Notes: generated by a model from the sequence alone, not told the origin. A stretch of 56,228 nt of DNA from Desulfonatronospira sp. (GCA_007125075.1 SLDX01000036.1:1-56228), one strand, 5' to 3'. Positions 45,132 to 54,232 are shown, counted from the stretch's first letter. Made by a program: numbers and translations.

Positions 45132-47186
45132 ATGATTATGACTGCACTCAAACTGAACACCCGCAACCCATGGGATCAAATTATAAAAACAGATATTGAA
45201 AGGGATTATGTTGTTGGTATTGATACCGGAGGCACTTATACCGATGGTGTGCTCATGGACTACCGGACCAGGGAGATTCTGGCTTCGGCCAAGACACTGA
45301 CAACTTATGAAAATCTAACCACCGGCATCATAAAAGTTCTCAAACAGCTCAGAATTCACAACCCCTCACAGGTCAAGCTGGTGGGAATTTCAAGTACCCT
45401 GGCCACCAACTTCATTGCCGAGGGCAACACCAAACAGGTAGGCCTGATCCTTATTGGATATGACCGCGAACTCATTGAAGGCTATGGTCTTGACGCCAGA
45501 TTTGCCACTGAAAGTTTCGCCTATTTCAAAGGAGGACATAACGCCCAGGGTGAAGAGCAGTGTCCGCCTGATCTGGAAGGAATCCTTTCCTGGGTCGAAG
45601 GTCACGCAGTCGATCTGGAAGCTCTGGCGATTTCCAGCTACTTCAGCCCCCTGAATCCAGAGCACGAAGAAAAGGTATTGCGGGCGGTGCGGGAAATAAC
45701 AGACATGCCGGTTGTCCTTGGACACCAGCTCTCAACCAGGCTGGACTCCGTCAAGCGTGCGACGACGGCATCTTTAAATGCCTCCCTGGTGGCAGTCATG
45801 CATGAATTTATTCAGGCGGTTAAATCTTCTCTAAGAGATCTCGGGTTAAAGGCCCCATTGATGATCGTCAAGGGAGACGGATCTCTAATGCCTTATACCG
45901 AGGCTGCGCAAAAACCCGTAGAAACCATACTTTCCGGACCCGCTGCCAGTGCCATAGGCGGACGCTTTCTGTCCGGTCAGGAGAGAGCCCTGGTCATTGA
46001 TGTGGGCGGTACCACAACAGATATGGCTTTGATCGAAAACGGCAATATCAACGTCTCTGATGAAGGCGCTAGGGTTGGAACCATGGAAACCTCTGTTCAG
46101 GCAGCCCGCATACGCACAGTCTGCATCGGTTGCGACAGCAGAATCGATATAATTTCCAAAAAGGAATTTCGTGTCGGACCAAACAGAGTGGTTCCGTTGT
46201 CAAGACTGGCAGCCATGCATCCACAGGTGGAAGAAAAACTGCTGAACATAGATAAAAAGCATCGCACCGGAAAAAGCCGGAATAATATTGAATACTGGTT
46301 CCTGGCCAGGGAATTAGATCATGATGATCCCTTGCCTGCTCATTCCCGAAAAACGGCGCTCCTGGAAATGCTGGCTCAGGGACCTGTCAGCGTTGCAGAA
46401 CTGCTGGACAGGATGAAACTTAACCATCCTGTCCAGCTCAATGCGGAAGACCTGATCCAGAAAAGAATCGTGGGAGTTTCCACGCTTACCCCGACCGACA
46501 TTTTACACGCCAGGGGTGAGCTGAACCTGGACAATGCTGATGCAGCCAGAAAAGCCCTTCAGTATGCCTGCAGTCTTCATGATCTGGATCCCGGGGAATT
46601 CTCAGCCAGACTCATGGAGCATATTGTCTTCAGGCTGACCAGGGAAGCTTTAATTTTTCTGGCCAGGCACGGCAATGCCGATAATCTGCCTGAAGAACCT
46701 GACGGAGAATGGGCCGACTGGTTCTTCGAAGAAGGGTTTCACAAAAAGGATCACTGTATAAGCATAAGTCTGTCCAGCCGGTTCCCGGTCATCGGCATCG
46801 GTGCGCCCGCACAGATTTTCGTGCGTCTGGTGGCTGAGAAGCTTAATTCCAGATTTGAGCTGCCCGATCACCCTGAAGTTGCCAATGCTGTGGGTGCGGT
46901 TGCCGGATCGGTTGTAGTGGACAAGGAAGCGCTTATTTATCTCCAGGAATCAGATTCTTCCCGATCTTACATTGTGCAGTTCGAAGGAGAAAAGACATCT
47001 TTCAAAGAAGCCGAAGAAGCTTTGGCTTTTGCGGAAAGAAAAACCGGAAGATCAGCTCGTTTTGCAGCTGAAGAGGCTGGAGCGGATAATCCCCGGCTGA
47101 AAATGAACAGGAAGATCGAAGGTGCTCTGCAGCGGATTCAAGCCAGGGCTGTAGGCAACCCCAAGCTTTCCGAGCAATTCGGGTGA
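45132..47186 (+). CDS. Hydantoinase/oxoprolinase-type (HyuA-like) ASKHA protein
   Basis: A 684-residue protein of the HyuA group: VVGIDTGGTYTDGVLMD (phosphate-1 loop) at the start, ISSTLATNFIAEG, VKRATTASLNASL, LMIVKGDGSLM, and VIDVGGTTTDMAL further on. Classic members hydrolyse hydantoins or oxoproline with ATP; others act as activators. It lies in the corrinoid operon beside the RACo-type activator, so ATP-driven conditioning of a cofactor or substrate is a guess. The alternative start is the ATG at 45138; no good ribosome site is visible for either. About 70 residues longer than the minimal family. Confidence 0.82.
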   Translation: MIMTALKLNTRNPWDQIIKTDIERDYVVGIDTGGTYTDGVLMDYRTREILASAKTLTTYENLTTGIIKVLKQLRIHNPSQVKLVGISSTLATNFIAEGNTKQVGLILIGYDRELIEGYGLDARFATESFAYFKGGHNAQGEEQCPPDLEGILSWVEGHAVDLEALAISSYFSPLNPEHEEKVLRAVREITDMPVVLGHQLSTRLDSVKRATTASLNASLVAVMHEFIQAVKSSLRDLGLKAPLMIVKGDGSLMPYTEAAQKPVETILSGPAASAIGGRFLSGQERALVIDVGGTTTDMALIENGNINVSDEGARVGTMETSVQAARIRTVCIGCDSRIDIISKKEFRVGPNRVVPLSRLAAMHPQVEEKLLNIDKKHRTGKSRNNIEYWFLARELDHDDPLPAHSRKTALLEMLAQGPVSVAELLDRMKLNHPVQLNAEDLIQKRIVGVSTLTPTDILHARGELNLDNADAARKALQYACSLHDLDPGEFSARLMEHIVFRLTREALIFLARHGNADNLPEEPDGEWADWFFEEGFHKKDHCISISLSSRFPVIGIGAPAQIFVRLVAEKLNSRFELPDHPEVANAVGAVAGSVVVDKEALIYLQESDSSRSYIVQFEGEKTSFKEAEEALAFAERKTGRSARFAAEEAGADNPRLKMNRKIEGALQRIQARAVGNPKLSEQFG

Positions 47187-47258
47187 CGGATAAGGATGGG
47201 TTCAGGATCAAGGATTAAGGATTCAGGATCAAGGATTTAGGATTAAGGATTGGGTTCA
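47187..47258. repeat. Heptad repeat tract, locus 2 (reverse orientation)
   Basis: Tandem imperfect units such as AGGATCA, AGGATTA and AGGATTC right after the HyuA-like stop codon. They are the reverse complement of the unit at 34970-35058. Confidence 0.78.
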
Positions 47259-47388
47259 GTTCCCGGAATTTAATAATAAGAAAATCAAATGTTATCAGCA
47301 TAAAGCTAAGCTCAAAATTCGATCTTGAGGCTTTTTGCCGATAAATTTTATAAAAGCACTAAAAACAAAAAACTTCTAGAGAACTTAA

Positions 47389-47937
47389 ATGCAACATCAG
47401 TACATTCTTGCGGCTATGGGCAGCAACAGACCAGGTGTGGTGGCTGAAGTGACTGAGGCCATCTATACTGCGGCCTGCAGCATAGAAAACTCCTATATGA
47501 CTCTTATGGGAATACACTTCACCCTGATGATCCATGTGGTCGCAAATGATCATGAACAATACAGACGACTGGAAGACAACCTTCAATTACTGGAACATAA
47601 AGATGACCTGCAGGTGCATGTTTTCCCAATGGAGCATGATGAAATTGAACTGTCCAGGGCAAGAGAAAGTGAACCCCATTATGAAATACGGGTGCGGGGA
47701 ACCAATAAGGCCGGAATAGTTTACCGTACATCCAAATTGCTGGCCAGCAGGGGAATTAACATAATCAAGCTGAGCACCAAGGTTGACCGGTCCAGACATT
47801 TGCAGCAGCCGATTTTTACCATGCGCATCGCCATAGAGGTGCCCCAGAAAGTCAACGGCAAGTCCCTGCGAAGAGACCTGGAAGCCCTGGCTGAAGATCT
47901 GCAGGAAACCATAACTTTGACTCGTAAACGGGATTGA
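47389..47937 (+). CDS. Double-ACT-domain protein (GcvR-like)
   Basis: A 182-residue protein made of two ACT domains (about 1-85 and 92-178), each starting with a typical ligand-binding turn: GSNRPGVVAEVTEAIY and GTNKAGIVYRTSKLLASRGINI. The layout is that of GcvR, the glycine-cleavage repressor partner. ACT domains bind amino acids, often glycine or serine. Demethylation of betaine yields dimethylglycine and then glycine, so sensing of the amino acid is a plausible inference. It abuts the RACo gene. Confidence 0.85.
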   Translation: MQHQYILAAMGSNRPGVVAEVTEAIYTAACSIENSYMTLMGIHFTLMIHVVANDHEQYRRLEDNLQLLEHKDDLQVHVFPMEHDEIELSRARESEPHYEIRVRGTNKAGIVYRTSKLLASRGINIIKLSTKVDRSRHLQQPIFTMRIAIEVPQKVNGKSLRRDLEALAEDLQETITLTRKRD

Positions 47938-47951
47938 AAAGTGAAAACACC

Positions 47952-49670
47952 ATGCCCCGGATAAAAGTTCAGCCCATAGATGTAACCATAGAAGCCCGTG
48001 AAGGAGAAACCCTCCGGGATATTCTGCTTCGCCGAGGCATAAATGTGGAAAGCCCCTGCAATGGAAACGGCCTTTGCGGGAGTTGCGGCGTCTGGATAAC
48101 AGAACATGAAAGTGTTCCTTACACACCTAATGAGCATGTTTCAGAAAGCGATCTGGAAAAAGGATATCGTTTGACTTGTATGGTCATTCCTGAACAGGAT
48201 ATGACCATTAAGCTGTCCATGAATTTTGTCCGCGATGCCAAGATTTTCAGGGAGTCGCAGACCATTCTTGAAGGAGAACTGGCTCCGACCTACAGGCTGG
48301 TCAGCGCGGTCAAAGTTCTGGATCATCAGAACACCACTGAGTTTATCTATGATAATTTTCCAGAAGCCCAGGCTTTAAATATCTGGGAAGACGATTATGA
48401 GCCAAAGGGTCTGGCCATTGACCTGGGCACCACCACTATAGTGGTCACTCTGGTTTCTTTGAAAACCGGAGTGGAACTGGCTACTGCTTCAAGGCTTAAT
48501 CCTCAGATTAATTTCGGGCACGACGTAATGACCAGGATTCAGCACGGCTCCACCCAGGAAGGACTTCATGAACTGGCTGAATCGGTACGCAAGGGCATAA
48601 ATGAACTGATCCACGAAGTATGTGTCGATTCCGAATCCAAACGTCAGGAGATCCTGGATGTCGTTGTTGGAGGCAATACGACCATGCTCCAGATCCTGGC
48701 CGAAATCGATCCCGCACCCCTGGGGGCAATCCCTTTTACTGTGGATATCAAAACCGGCATCAGCTATCCAGTGAAGCAATTCGGGATAAGAATCAATCCA
48801 GCCGGCCGGGTATACATCGCCCCTGTTCTGCATGCATTTATCGGCTCAGATATCAGTGCGGGCCTGCTTATTCACAGTGATTTCTTCGATGACACCAAAT
48901 CGGTGCTTTTTGTGGATGTAGGCACCAACGGAGAAATCGCCCTTAATTTTTTCGGCAGACGACTGGCATGCTCAGCCGCGGCCGGTCCCGCGTTTGAAGG
49001 TATGGGGCTGTCCTGCGGAATGCGCGCATCATTCGGGGCAATTGAGTCAGTATCAACCAATGGTCAAAAGATTTTGCTTTCCACTGTGGGCAATGCTCCT
49101 CCAAGGGGCATCTGCGGCAGCGGCATTGTGGACCTGGTTGCCGCTTTGCTGCGTCTTGGAGTTATTGACCAGACCGGACGATACTGCAGTCTGCCTTGTG
49201 CGGAACTTCCCGTGGCTGCACGCTCACGGCTCAGGGAAATTGAAGGCCAGACCGCCTTTATACTCGGCAGGGACATAGCCTTTACCCAAAGAGATGTGCG
49301 CCAGGTTCAGCTGGCCAAAGGCGCTGTGCGCGCGGCCATAGACGTGCTTATGGATGAAGCGGGCTGCAGGGTTGAGGACCTGGATTCAATAATTATTGCC
49401 GGCGGCTTCGGATTCTATCTGGACCCGGAAAATCTTGAAACAATAGGCATTATTCCCAAAGGAACAAAGGATCGGGTGGAATTCGCCGGAAATGCCTGTC
49501 GCAGCGGTTGCGTCTGGATGCTTACTGATATCTCTTATCGACGTTTTCTGGAGACCTGTATTCAGGACATTGAACATGTATCAGTGGCTCAGTCTCCAAA
49601 ATTTATGGAATTATACGCAGAAAGCATGGAATTCTCGGGAATCGAAACAGAATCAGCATCCTGTGATTGA
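47952..49670 (+). CDS. RACo/RamA-type reductive activator of corrinoid proteins
   Basis: A 572-residue protein that restores Co(II) corrinoid to the active Co(I) state using ATP. The N-terminal [2Fe-2S] ferredoxin domain has Cys36, Cys42, Cys45 and Cys76 (CX5CX2C...C). A middle domain and a large ASKHA domain follow: GLAIDLGTTTIVVTLVSL, VVGGNTTMLQILAEIDP, FVDVGTNGEIALN. I choose the ATG at 47952; the frame also allows a TTG at 47934, which would overlap the ACT gene by four bases. This architecture is that of RACo (ferredoxin plus ASKHA), distinct from the dicluster RamA of methanogens. Works with the corrinoid protein at 41183. Confidence 0.93.
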   Translation: MPRIKVQPIDVTIEAREGETLRDILLRRGINVESPCNGNGLCGSCGVWITEHESVPYTPNEHVSESDLEKGYRLTCMVIPEQDMTIKLSMNFVRDAKIFRESQTILEGELAPTYRLVSAVKVLDHQNTTEFIYDNFPEAQALNIWEDDYEPKGLAIDLGTTTIVVTLVSLKTGVELATASRLNPQINFGHDVMTRIQHGSTQEGLHELAESVRKGINELIHEVCVDSESKRQEILDVVVGGNTTMLQILAEIDPAPLGAIPFTVDIKTGISYPVKQFGIRINPAGRVYIAPVLHAFIGSDISAGLLIHSDFFDDTKSVLFVDVGTNGEIALNFFGRRLACSAAAGPAFEGMGLSCGMRASFGAIESVSTNGQKILLSTVGNAPPRGICGSGIVDLVAALLRLGVIDQTGRYCSLPCAELPVAARSRLREIEGQTAFILGRDIAFTQRDVRQVQLAKGAVRAAIDVLMDEAGCRVEDLDSIIIAGGFGFYLDPENLETIGIIPKGTKDRVEFAGNACRSGCVWMLTDISYRRFLETCIQDIEHVSVAQSPKFMELYAESMEFSGIETESASCD

Positions 49671-49739
49671 CAGCTGCTGTTTTATATTCGGCAATTGAAC
49701 ACCTGATAAGCTTAAATAATTTTCAAAATGGAGGTTATT

Positions 49740-50540
49740 ATGCACATAGTCGGAGAACTGATAAACGCCAGCAGAAAAAGCGTGGGCGAAGCCATCAAGA
49801 CTCAGGATGCAGAGACCATAAAAAAATTGGCCAGGGAACAATACGAACATGGAGCGCATTACATAGACGTCAACGCCGGGATATTTGTAGGCAGAGAAAA
49901 GGAATATATGCAATGGCTTATAAATCTGGTTCAGGAAGAAGTTGATGTCCCTTGCTGTATAGACAGCCCCGACCCGGTTGTTGTAGAATCGGCATTGAAG
50001 ATGCACAAGGGGGGCATTCCCATGCTCAATTCCATCTCACTGGAAAAGGACCGTTTTGAAAACCTGCTCCCCATAATTGCTGAATATAAGTGCAAGGTTG
50101 TTGCTTTATGCATGAGTGACGAGGGGATGCCGGAGACCGCTGATGACCGCTTCTCTATTGCAGAAAAGCTGGTCAATGTTCTGGTTCAAAAAGGCGTAAA
50201 TCCAGATGACATATATGTGGATCCCCTGGTCCAGCCTATCTCTACGAACAAATCATATGGGGTTGAATTTTTAGACTCCATAGAAATGATTATGACCAGG
50301 CTGGAAAGCGTGCATACTATCTGCGGCATGTCCAATATATCCTTTGGATTGCCCAAAAGGCCCCTCCTGAACAGAGCATTTGTGATCATGAGCGTGCTTA
50401 AGGGGCTGGATACCGCCATCATCAATCCACTGGATTCCAATATGATGGCAAATATCATCGTTGCTGAAACCCTTGCCGGCAAGGATGATTACTGCATGAA
50501 CTTTCTGGAGGCTTACCGGGCCAACAAACTGGAAATTTAA
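49740..50540 (+). CDS. Methyltetrahydrofolate:corrinoid methyltransferase (AcsE/MtgA type)
   Basis: A 266-residue TIM barrel of the pterin-binding (DHPS/MeTr) family. HIVGELINASRKSVGEAI, the YIDVNAG segment (pterin-binding Asp), CCIDSPDPVVVE, MLNSISLEKDRF and ICGMSNISFGLPKR are characteristic of methyltetrahydrofolate methyltransferases. It would transfer the methyl group from the corrinoid protein to tetrahydrofolate, linking amine demethylation to central one-carbon metabolism. The start at 49740 is set by TGGAGG. In Desulfitobacterium a homologue (MtgA) does this in glycine betaine demethylation. Confidence 0.93.
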   Translation: MHIVGELINASRKSVGEAIKTQDAETIKKLAREQYEHGAHYIDVNAGIFVGREKEYMQWLINLVQEEVDVPCCIDSPDPVVVESALKMHKGGIPMLNSISLEKDRFENLLPIIAEYKCKVVALCMSDEGMPETADDRFSIAEKLVNVLVQKGVNPDDIYVDPLVQPISTNKSYGVEFLDSIEMIMTRLESVHTICGMSNISFGLPKRPLLNRAFVIMSVLKGLDTAIINPLDSNMMANIIVAETLAGKDDYCMNFLEAYRANKLEI

Positions 50541-50551
50541 AAAAAACAGGG

Positions 50552-51292
50552 ATGATCGGAAAAGACATGTTCAAGGGAGAAAATCAAGGAGAAGACAGCG
50601 TTCTCAAATCCAAGTCCCCGCGGGTGGTTATCGCCTGCGGGGTTTTCAGGCCTGAACTCGAACTTTTGCGCAGCGGACATGAGGATGAGGTCAAGACAAT
50701 ATATCTGCCGCAGAACATGCACCGCTCGCCTCATCTGCTCCCGGAAATGATTCAGGAACAGGTGGATCAGGCTGAAAATTACGCATCCAGAATAATTTTA
50801 GGCTACGGACTTTGCTCCAACGGGATAGTAAATGTAAAAGCCCCGAAACAGGGGCTGGCCGTGACCAAGGCTCACGACTGCATTGCTCTTTTCCTGGGCT
50901 CTCTGGAAAGATACAGGCAGATCAGCCGGAATAATGCCGGGATATACTATCTTACCAGGGGCTGGATCGAAGAAGGAAAAGATCCTCTGGGGACTCTGGA
51001 GAAGGAATATATTCCCAGATTGGGCCGGGCCTGGGCTGAATGGGGTTCCAAAGAAGAGATCAAGCACTACTCACAGTTCATGCTTATCAATACCGGCGTC
51101 GGCGATATCGAAGCTTTAAGAGAAAGGTCCAGAGAAAACGCCCGGTATTATGAAAAGGATTTTCAGGAAGTGGAAGGTGACCTTACCTATCTGCGAAAGA
51201 TTCTCTTCGGTCCGTACGACAGGGAATATTTTTACCTGGTCCGGCCATTTGAGCGGGTGCAGCAGCGCTGGTATGTCCTGGAAACAGCCTGA
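50552..51292 (+). CDS. DUF1638 protein
   Basis: A 246-residue DUF1638 protein: VVIACGVFRPELELL near the start, IILGYGLCSNGIVNVKAP, and AHDCIALFLGSLERY are the conserved blocks. The family turns up near MttB-type methyltransferases and corrinoid genes, with unproven function. The conserved Cys in GLCSNG and CIAL may bind metal, which is a guess. The ATG at 50567, with GGA six bases upstream, is an alternative start. It is separated by 11 bp from the methyltransferase gene. Confidence 0.85.
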   Translation: MIGKDMFKGENQGEDSVLKSKSPRVVIACGVFRPELELLRSGHEDEVKTIYLPQNMHRSPHLLPEMIQEQVDQAENYASRIILGYGLCSNGIVNVKAPKQGLAVTKAHDCIALFLGSLERYRQISRNNAGIYYLTRGWIEEGKDPLGTLEKEYIPRLGRAWAEWGSKEEIKHYSQFMLINTGVGDIEALRERSRENARYYEKDFQEVEGDLTYLRKILFGPYDREYFYLVRPFERVQQRWYVLETA

Positions 51293-51420
51293 TCCGAAAC
51301 TGCTGAATTATTATAATACTTTTTTTGAACCTTGAGCATCATTTTTACCTGGCCTCTAAGTTCTTCTCTGAGGTTTATACGGGGTACAGCTTATTGATGT
51401 GCAAAATAAAAGGAGGAGAA

Positions 51421-52269
51421 ATGAACACTGATCAAGACTCAGTCATTCAAACCGCAAAGAAATATTACGACAGCCACGATGCCCATACATTTTACTGCAC
51501 TGTGTGGGGCGGCGAAGACCTGCACCTGGGCATTTACCGCCGGCCTGAGGATACCATTTTCAAAGCCAGCAGACGCACAGTGGAGCGAATGGCCTCATAT
51601 TCCCGCAATTTGAAAAATAAAGGCAGCACTGCCAAAGTACTCGATCTGGGCTCAGGAATCGGAGGCACTGCCCGCCATCTGGCAAGGACATGCGGCTGCA
51701 GGGTAGTGGCCCTGAATCTCAGCGAATCGGAAAACAACCGGCACCGCAAGATGAATCAGGAACAGGGTCTGGACAATCTGATAGAGGTGGTGGACGGCAA
51801 TTTTGAGCGGATTCCCTATGAAGACCAAACCTTTGATGTGGTCTGGTCCCAGGATGCTTTCCTGCACAGTCCGGATAGAAAACAGGTTTTAAAGGAGGCT
51901 GTGCGGGTCCTGAAATCTGGAGGAGAACTTATATTCACCGATCCCATGCAGACTGAAGATGCTTATGCGGAATATCTGGATCCGATATTGAAGCGCATTC
52001 ACCTTAGTTCTCTGGCTACACCTTCATTTTACCGATTAACAGCGGAAGAACTGGGTCTGAAACTGAAGGCCTTTGAGAACTTGCAGGTACATCTGACCAA
52101 CCATTACGCCAAAGTCCTTGAAGACACGTTAAGGCTCGAAGAGGAACTGTACAGGAAAAATGTCAGTCAGGAATATCTGGAACGCATGAAGCAGGGGCTT
52201 AACAACTGGAGCAAGGGAGGCAGGTATGGACATTTGACCTGGGGCATTTTCTGCTTTGAAAAGCAATAA
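51421..52269 (+). CDS. SAM-dependent methyltransferase, sarcosine/dimethylglycine type
   Basis: A 282-residue class I methyltransferase. Motif I VLDLGSGIGGTARHLA (73-88) begins the SAM-binding fold; VVALNLSESENNRHR, IPYEDQTFDVVWSQDAFLHSP and GGELIFTDPMQTED follow. The N-terminal FYCTVWGGEDLHLGIY and the C-terminal LERMKQGLNNWSKGG resemble dimethylglycine/sarcosine N-methyltransferases of halophiles that form glycine betaine. Exact substrate unproven. The start at 51421 is chosen for its strong AAAAGGAGGAG. It is last in the corrinoid locus and followed by a palindromic terminator. Confidence 0.85.
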   Translation: MNTDQDSVIQTAKKYYDSHDAHTFYCTVWGGEDLHLGIYRRPEDTIFKASRRTVERMASYSRNLKNKGSTAKVLDLGSGIGGTARHLARTCGCRVVALNLSESENNRHRKMNQEQGLDNLIEVVDGNFERIPYEDQTFDVVWSQDAFLHSPDRKQVLKEAVRVLKSGGELIFTDPMQTEDAYAEYLDPILKRIHLSSLATPSFYRLTAEELGLKLKAFENLQVHLTNHYAKVLEDTLRLEEELYRKNVSQEYLERMKQGLNNWSKGGRYGHLTWGIFCFEKQ

Positions 52270-52290
52270 TCTATACGAATTCTGATGAAA

Positions 52291-52336
52291 AATTATTTTT
52301 GACTGCCGGTTTATAAACCGGCAGTCAAAAATAATT
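52291..52336. terminator. 46-bp perfect palindrome, bidirectional terminator
   Basis: Arms at 52291-52312 and 52315-52336 are exact reverse complements around a two-base loop, with A and T tracts at the ends. It separates the methyltransferase gene from the oppositely directed RHH gene and should stop transcription from both sides. Confidence 0.92.
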
Positions 52337-52571
52337 AAGCGTGCCTGCCTCTTTTTATCAAGTCTGTCAGGAAAGAAAACTCATCTGCAGTGACAGCCGG
52401 ATTCCGGCATCTTAATGTATCTCCTTTCTCCAGCTGTTCCAGGTTGAAACGGTCAATAGCCAACCGCACCGCTTTTCTGATGAAAGCGGAACGGCTGGTG
52501 CCCAGCTGCTTTGAGATATGTTCAACTGCCTGAAGCATTTCTTCATCAATTGCCATCTGAACGGTTTTCAA
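52335..52571 (-). CDS. Ribbon-helix-helix (CopG/Arc-type) protein, TTG start
   Basis: A 78-residue DNA-binding protein. The N-terminal strand LKTVQMAIDEEMLQAV and helix-turn-helix part KQLGTSRSAFIRKAVRLAI give the RHH fold. The TTG at 52571 is preferred because GGAGG lies six bases upstream and the strand begins there; the ATG at 52616 would add residues of no known fold. No toxin or other target gene is adjacent. Likely an orphan repressor, possibly for its own promoter. Confidence 0.8.
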   Translation of the reverse strand: MKTVQMAIDEEMLQAVEHISKQLGTSRSAFIRKAVRLAIDRFNLEQLEKGDTLRCRNPAVTADEFSFLTDLIKRGRHA

Positions 52572-52739
52572 TTTACTCCTCCACTTAGGGGTAATTGTTG
52601 GAAAATAATTAACCAATCTTATTTAATAATTCATATTATTCCCTTGTCAAAAAAATATTAAAATTTTTTTGAAATATACCTGCAAAAAGGCTTGAATCAT
52701 ATTTTGAATTTAATTCCATGTTGCTAACTATTTACTTTT

Positions 52740-52767
52740 ACTGATCCTTTATCCTTGATCCTGACAA
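52740..52767. repeat. Heptad repeat tract, locus 3
   Basis: Three to four units of the TGATCCT/TTATCCT type in the gap between the RHH and EB_dh-like genes. Short, and less clear than loci 1 and 2. Confidence 0.55.
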
Positions 52768-52849
52768 CTGAAGCCTGCAAAATATTTTTTCAGACTTTCT
52801 GTCCATATTTGAAAAAAAATAATTCCAAAGGCACATTATGATTTTGGTC

Positions 52850-54232
52850 TTATTTTATGCTGCATGCCCTGATATCCGCGTCAACGCCGATTCCCAGAGT
52901 TTTGACAAAACTTACATAATGTCGCCTGTTTGAGGTATGATCGTCAAAAAGGCCGGTGCCGATATTGTATGTCTTACCCGGAACCAAAATTTTATCGTCA
53001 GGATTGCCGGTATCCAGTTTTCTTCTTAGCTCTACCGTCCAGACACCATTTGCATATGAACCATTGGCCGTGACGTCTCCGGCACTGCCTTCAGGTTTTC
53101 TGAGAACTCGTCTTGAGAGAATGTCTCCTTTTTGGAAATCTACCTCAGGATCAAACTTTACAGCAGTTTCGCCGATTATCAATGGAAAATCCCTGATATG
53201 CTCCTCAAACCTGGATTCAGGTATGGCCTTGAATCCTGTTATACTCTGGTCATACATCCATTCCGGTTCATCAGGAGTTTTAAACGGCTGCATTCCGTCA
53301 TCAGATTTCCGGTATTCAAAAACAAAATCATCACCGGCATACCCGACAGGATTTGACCTGGCCGCTCTCCACTGCCATAAATCCATAAATTTACCCTGAT
53401 TAAAAAGATTGTCCAATTCTTCCCGATTTTTCAGTTTATCCCAGGCGCCGGCTTCATTCTGCTCAGTCCTGGTAATGAGCAGGTATTTGCGTACGTCTTC
53501 GCGATCCAGGCCTTCACGGCCTAGATATGGATGTTTACGGACCTGCTCGCTGGAGGGTTCGTGAGACATTTGGCGCATACTGTTGTGACAGGTTATGAAA
53601 CATCCGGATTTGGAAAAACTTGCCTGGCAAGCATCTGATGCCTTCAGATTTTGATCATCAATAATAACAGCCAACCTGTCCTCATAGCTTGGCAGAATAT
53701 TTTCCCTGTCCGCTTCCGGTCTTTGTGCGCCGTATCTTTGCCACTCATGACCGTCAAATCTCCACAGGTCATGGGTTTGTCCCGGTCTATCGGATGCCCA
53801 TTGAAATCTGATGTAAAAATACTCATTGTCATAGGCCGCTTTTACCTGGACATCCTTTACAGGCTGTTTGCCGGGAATCGGATCCGGTTCCCGAGGCCCT
53901 GGTTCAATAAGTTCTTCTCCCAACTCCCCGGGCTGATGACAGTTGCTGCAGCGCATATCACCCACTCCTGCCGCTCCGGCATGCTCCCTGCTGACAAGCC
54001 ATTGCCAGGAAGTCTGTCCCGGATAAAAGGCCGTAATGGATGTTGATTCAATCATGTCCCAGTCGCCGGGAAACCGGAAAAGATTTTTTGCTTCAATTTT
54101 AATTTCTTTCCCGGATTGATGCTCTTCTACGTTCATTTCCTTATCCCTGCTTTGAACGCTCAACGTTCCGGCAACCACCAAGGCTGTGACCAGTATTGGG
54201 ATGAAAAAAAGAAAAATTTTATTTGAACTCAT
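52850..54232 (-). CDS. Exported ethylbenzene-dehydrogenase-like (EB_dh) heme protein
   Basis: A 460-residue protein with an N-terminal signal anchor (about 6-24), a c-type heme motif CSNCH at 95-99, then a region related to the EB_dh heme-binding domain (VKAAYDNEYFYIRFQWA near 130). A second cysteine set CFITCH at 211-216 has three residues between cysteines instead of two. Members of this family are electron-carrying subunits near DMSO-reductase-type enzymes; none is encoded here. Periplasmic location and electron transfer are inferred. GAGGAG precedes the ATG. Confidence 0.82.
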   Translation of the reverse strand: MSSNKIFLFFIPILVTALVVAGTLSVQSRDKEMNVEEHQSGKEIKIEAKNLFRFPGDWDMIESTSITAFYPGQTSWQWLVSREHAGAAGVGDMRCSNCHQPGELGEELIEPGPREPDPIPGKQPVKDVQVKAAYDNEYFYIRFQWASDRPGQTHDLWRFDGHEWQRYGAQRPEADRENILPSYEDRLAVIIDDQNLKASDACQASFSKSGCFITCHNSMRQMSHEPSSEQVRKHPYLGREGLDREDVRKYLLITRTEQNEAGAWDKLKNREELDNLFNQGKFMDLWQWRAARSNPVGYAGDDFVFEYRKSDDGMQPFKTPDEPEWMYDQSITGFKAIPESRFEEHIRDFPLIIGETAVKFDPEVDFQKGDILSRRVLRKPEGSAGDVTANGSYANGVWTVELRRKLDTGNPDDKILVPGKTYNIGTGLFDDHTSNRRHYVSFVKTLGIGVDADIRACSIK

